Of a DNA stretch of 32,794 bases, positions 31,696-32,794 are shown piece after piece; the stretch's first letter is position 1; every line of letters starts with the position of its first letter. The stretch comes from Zhenhengia yiwuensis (GTDB lineage Bacteria > Bacillota > Clostridia > Lachnospirales > Cellulosilyticaceae): NCBI RefSeq assembly GCF_014384995.1, contig NZ_JACRSY010000034.1:1-32794 (forward strand), written 5' to 3'. Under the pieces are notes generated by a model that ran no database searches, was not told the origin of the DNA, and saw nothing but the letters and a program-made list of their open reading frames with translations. The translations under genes and the position numbers were made by a program.

Positions 31696-32646
31696 ATGTG
31701 GGAAACGCTTGTTCAAATCTTTCCTTACGCCATTGCCTTAACCATTCCTCTATTAATTACGGCTCTTGGAGCTCTCTACTGTGAACGCAGTGGCGTTGTT
31801 AATATCGGTTTAGATGGTTTTATGATTATTGGTTCTTTCTCCTGCGCGCTTACCATTGTCAGCGTAGAGAAATTCTTCCCTGGAAGCAACTTAGCCGTTT
31901 GGCTTGGATTACTTGTATCACTTATAGTAGGTGGTATTTTCTCACTCCTCCATGCTTTTGCAAGTATTAACCTATCTGCTAACCAAGTTATTAGCGGTAC
32001 TGCTATTAATATGATGGCTGGTTCACTTACACTTTTCTTAGCACGTAACATTACAGGAAGTGGTACAATCCGTGTACAAGGTTTTACTAAATTTGATATG
32101 CCTGTACTCTCTCAAATTCCAATTATAGGCGATCTATTCTTTAAAAATACTTATATCACCACATGGGTGGCCTTAATCATTATTTTATTTACTTGCTATC
32201 TCCTTTACAAAACACGTTTTGGCCTTCGTCTTCGTTCTTGTGGCGAAAATCCTCATGCATCAGATGCAGCAGGGATTAATGTATATAAGATGCGCTATAT
32301 TGGTGTTATTATCTCTGGGGCACTTGGTAGCCTTGGTGGTGCCATTTACTTAGTTACCTTTGCAGGTGAATTCAACGGTACAGTTGGAGGATTTGGCTTC
32401 TTAGCACTTGCTGCACTTATTTTTGGTCAATGGCGCCCTCTCGCTATCTTGGCAGCAACCTTATTTTTTGGTACAGCTTGGACTATTTCTAATGTATCTG
32501 ATGTACTGCCACAGCTTCAAGCTATTCCACCTGTATGCCTTAAAATATTCCCATACGTTATGACACTTATTGCTTTAGTCGTATTTTCTAAGTCTTCACA
32601 AGCCCCTAAAGCTTCAGGTGAGCCATTTAGCCATTCTGAAAGATAA
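31696..32646 (+). CDS. Nucleoside ABC transporter permease, second subunit
   Basis: 316 aa, eight to ten membrane helices, NupQ/YufQ branch. Motifs: YAIALTIPLLITALGALYCERSGVVNIGLDGFMIIG, INLSANQVISGTAINMMAGS, LRSCGENPHASDAAGINVYKMR (coupling loop) and GGFGFLALAALIFGQWRP. AGAAGGAGG precedes the ATG. It pairs with the first permease to form the membrane pore for purine or pyrimidine nucleosides; the operon order binding protein, ATPase, permease, permease is that of nupNOPQ. The operon ends here and is followed within 30 nt by the left end of an insertion sequence. Confidence 0.93.
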   Translation: MWETLVQIFPYAIALTIPLLITALGALYCERSGVVNIGLDGFMIIGSFSCALTIVSVEKFFPGSNLAVWLGLLVSLIVGGIFSLLHAFASINLSANQVISGTAINMMAGSLTLFLARNITGSGTIRVQGFTKFDMPVLSQIPIIGDLFFKNTYITTWVALIIILFTCYLLYKTRFGLRLRSCGENPHASDAAGINVYKMRYIGVIISGALGSLGGAIYLVTFAGEFNGTVGGFGFLALAALIFGQWRPLAILAATLFFGTAWTISNVSDVLPQLQAIPPVCLKIFPYVMTLIALVVFSKSSQAPKASGEPFSHSER

Positions 32647-32679
32647 CTTTTGTAATATAAAAAAGGTGTAGGGTATGAT

Positions 32680-32737
32680 ATGCTCCCCTTAAGGTAGACA
32701 GTTTAAATAATAAAACTGTTATCTTAAGGAGGAGCAT
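32680..32737 (+). repeat. Long hairpin burying the transposase ribosome binding site
   Basis: Left arm 32680-32704 and right arm 32713-32737 are imperfect 25-nt complements (ATGCTCC, CCTTAAG and ACAGTTT segments match). The right arm contains AAGGAGGAG, the RBS of the ORF at 32743. A transcript entering from the host operon would fold and hide the RBS. Confidence 0.7.
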
Positions 32738-32742
32738 TTTTC

Positions 32743-32794
32743 ATGGGAAGAAAATCAAAAATTTCATATGAAATAAAAATAGATGTTGTTAAAA
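32743..32794 (+). CDS. IS transposase, N-terminal fragment (cut by window edge)
   Basis: Seventeen codons are visible: MGRKSKISYEIKIDVVK, the beginning of a helix-turn-helix transposase OrfA-like protein of the IS3 or related group, many of which open with MGRKSK and a K-F/I-K repeat. AAGGAGGAG lies 9 nt upstream. The gene continues beyond the window, so catalytic residues cannot be checked. Confidence 0.6.
   Translation, partial: MGRKSKISYEIKIDVVK

Larger units (their letters stand above)
32675..32794 (+). mobile_element. Left end of an IS3-like insertion sequence (partial)
   Basis: From about 32675 the sequence TGATATGCTCCCCTTAAGG followed by TAGACAG has the TG...GTAGACA look of IS3-family termini. 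The first transposase ORF starts at 32743. The element runs off the window, so the right end, target duplication and family are unconfirmed. The exact left boundary (TG at 32675 or 32681) is a guess. Confidence 0.6.

Overview
The window comes from a low-GC, anaerobic, Gram-positive bacterium of the class Clostridia. The 16S rRNA fragment, AT-rich spacers, strong AGGAGG-type ribosome binding sites and gene content (rubrerythrin, an FMN-riboswitch-controlled RibU, cdaA-cdaR-glmM, a Nup-type ABC transporter) all point there. A Lachnospirales member related to Cellulosilyticum is my best guess, but it is an inference and was not checked against a database. From about 1 to 18.5 kb nearly everything is on the minus strand; the right part is mixed and ends in a plus-strand transporter operon.

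Left edge (1-900, minus strand): the first 320 nt of a 16S rRNA gene, preceded by tRNA-Ser(GGA) and tRNA-Ser(TGA), and two tandem sigma-A-type promoters. The -10 of the downstream promoter is overlapped by a perfect operator-like inverted repeat. 900-5400 (minus): rnz, a small gene split by an in-frame TAG, tsaD, a YacL-like PIN/TRAM protein and ispD. A small CXXC zinc-ribbon-like gene lies upstream of rnz. 5400-10600 (minus): a membrane-anchored, possibly GH8-like protein, then glmM, cdaR and cdaA, the conserved c-di-AMP / cell-wall precursor module. 10600-13300 (minus): a three-gene envelope operon, a DUF4015-type TIM-barrel protein followed by two unrecognised membrane proteins. 13400-16500: a PhnP-like metallo-hydrolase and an OPA-type MFS transporter, divergent from a DeoR/GlpR-family regulator; these look like one organophosphate uptake and hydrolysis cassette. 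16500-20500: proA without proB, an unrecognised charged protein, a YjeM-type APC transporter and a small acidic protein.

20500-20840 has no gene but folds into an elaborate nested structure ending in a terminator, a candidate structured non-coding RNA. A second, smaller candidate (C-rich hairpin loop plus terminator) lies at about 5500-5640. 20840-22400 (minus): tsaE-tsaB-rimI; together with tsaD these supply most of the tRNA t6A machinery. 22570-24120: rubrerythrin, then ribU under a clear FMN riboswitch. 24360-27650: a MazG-like pyrophosphohydrolase, a GNAT acetyltransferase and tex. 27830-32650 (plus): a BMP-family lipoprotein, a double ABC ATPase and two permeases, a NupNOPQ-like nucleoside importer. 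The window ends inside the left end of an IS3-like insertion sequence, whose first ORF starts at 32743 behind a hairpin that buries its ribosome binding site.
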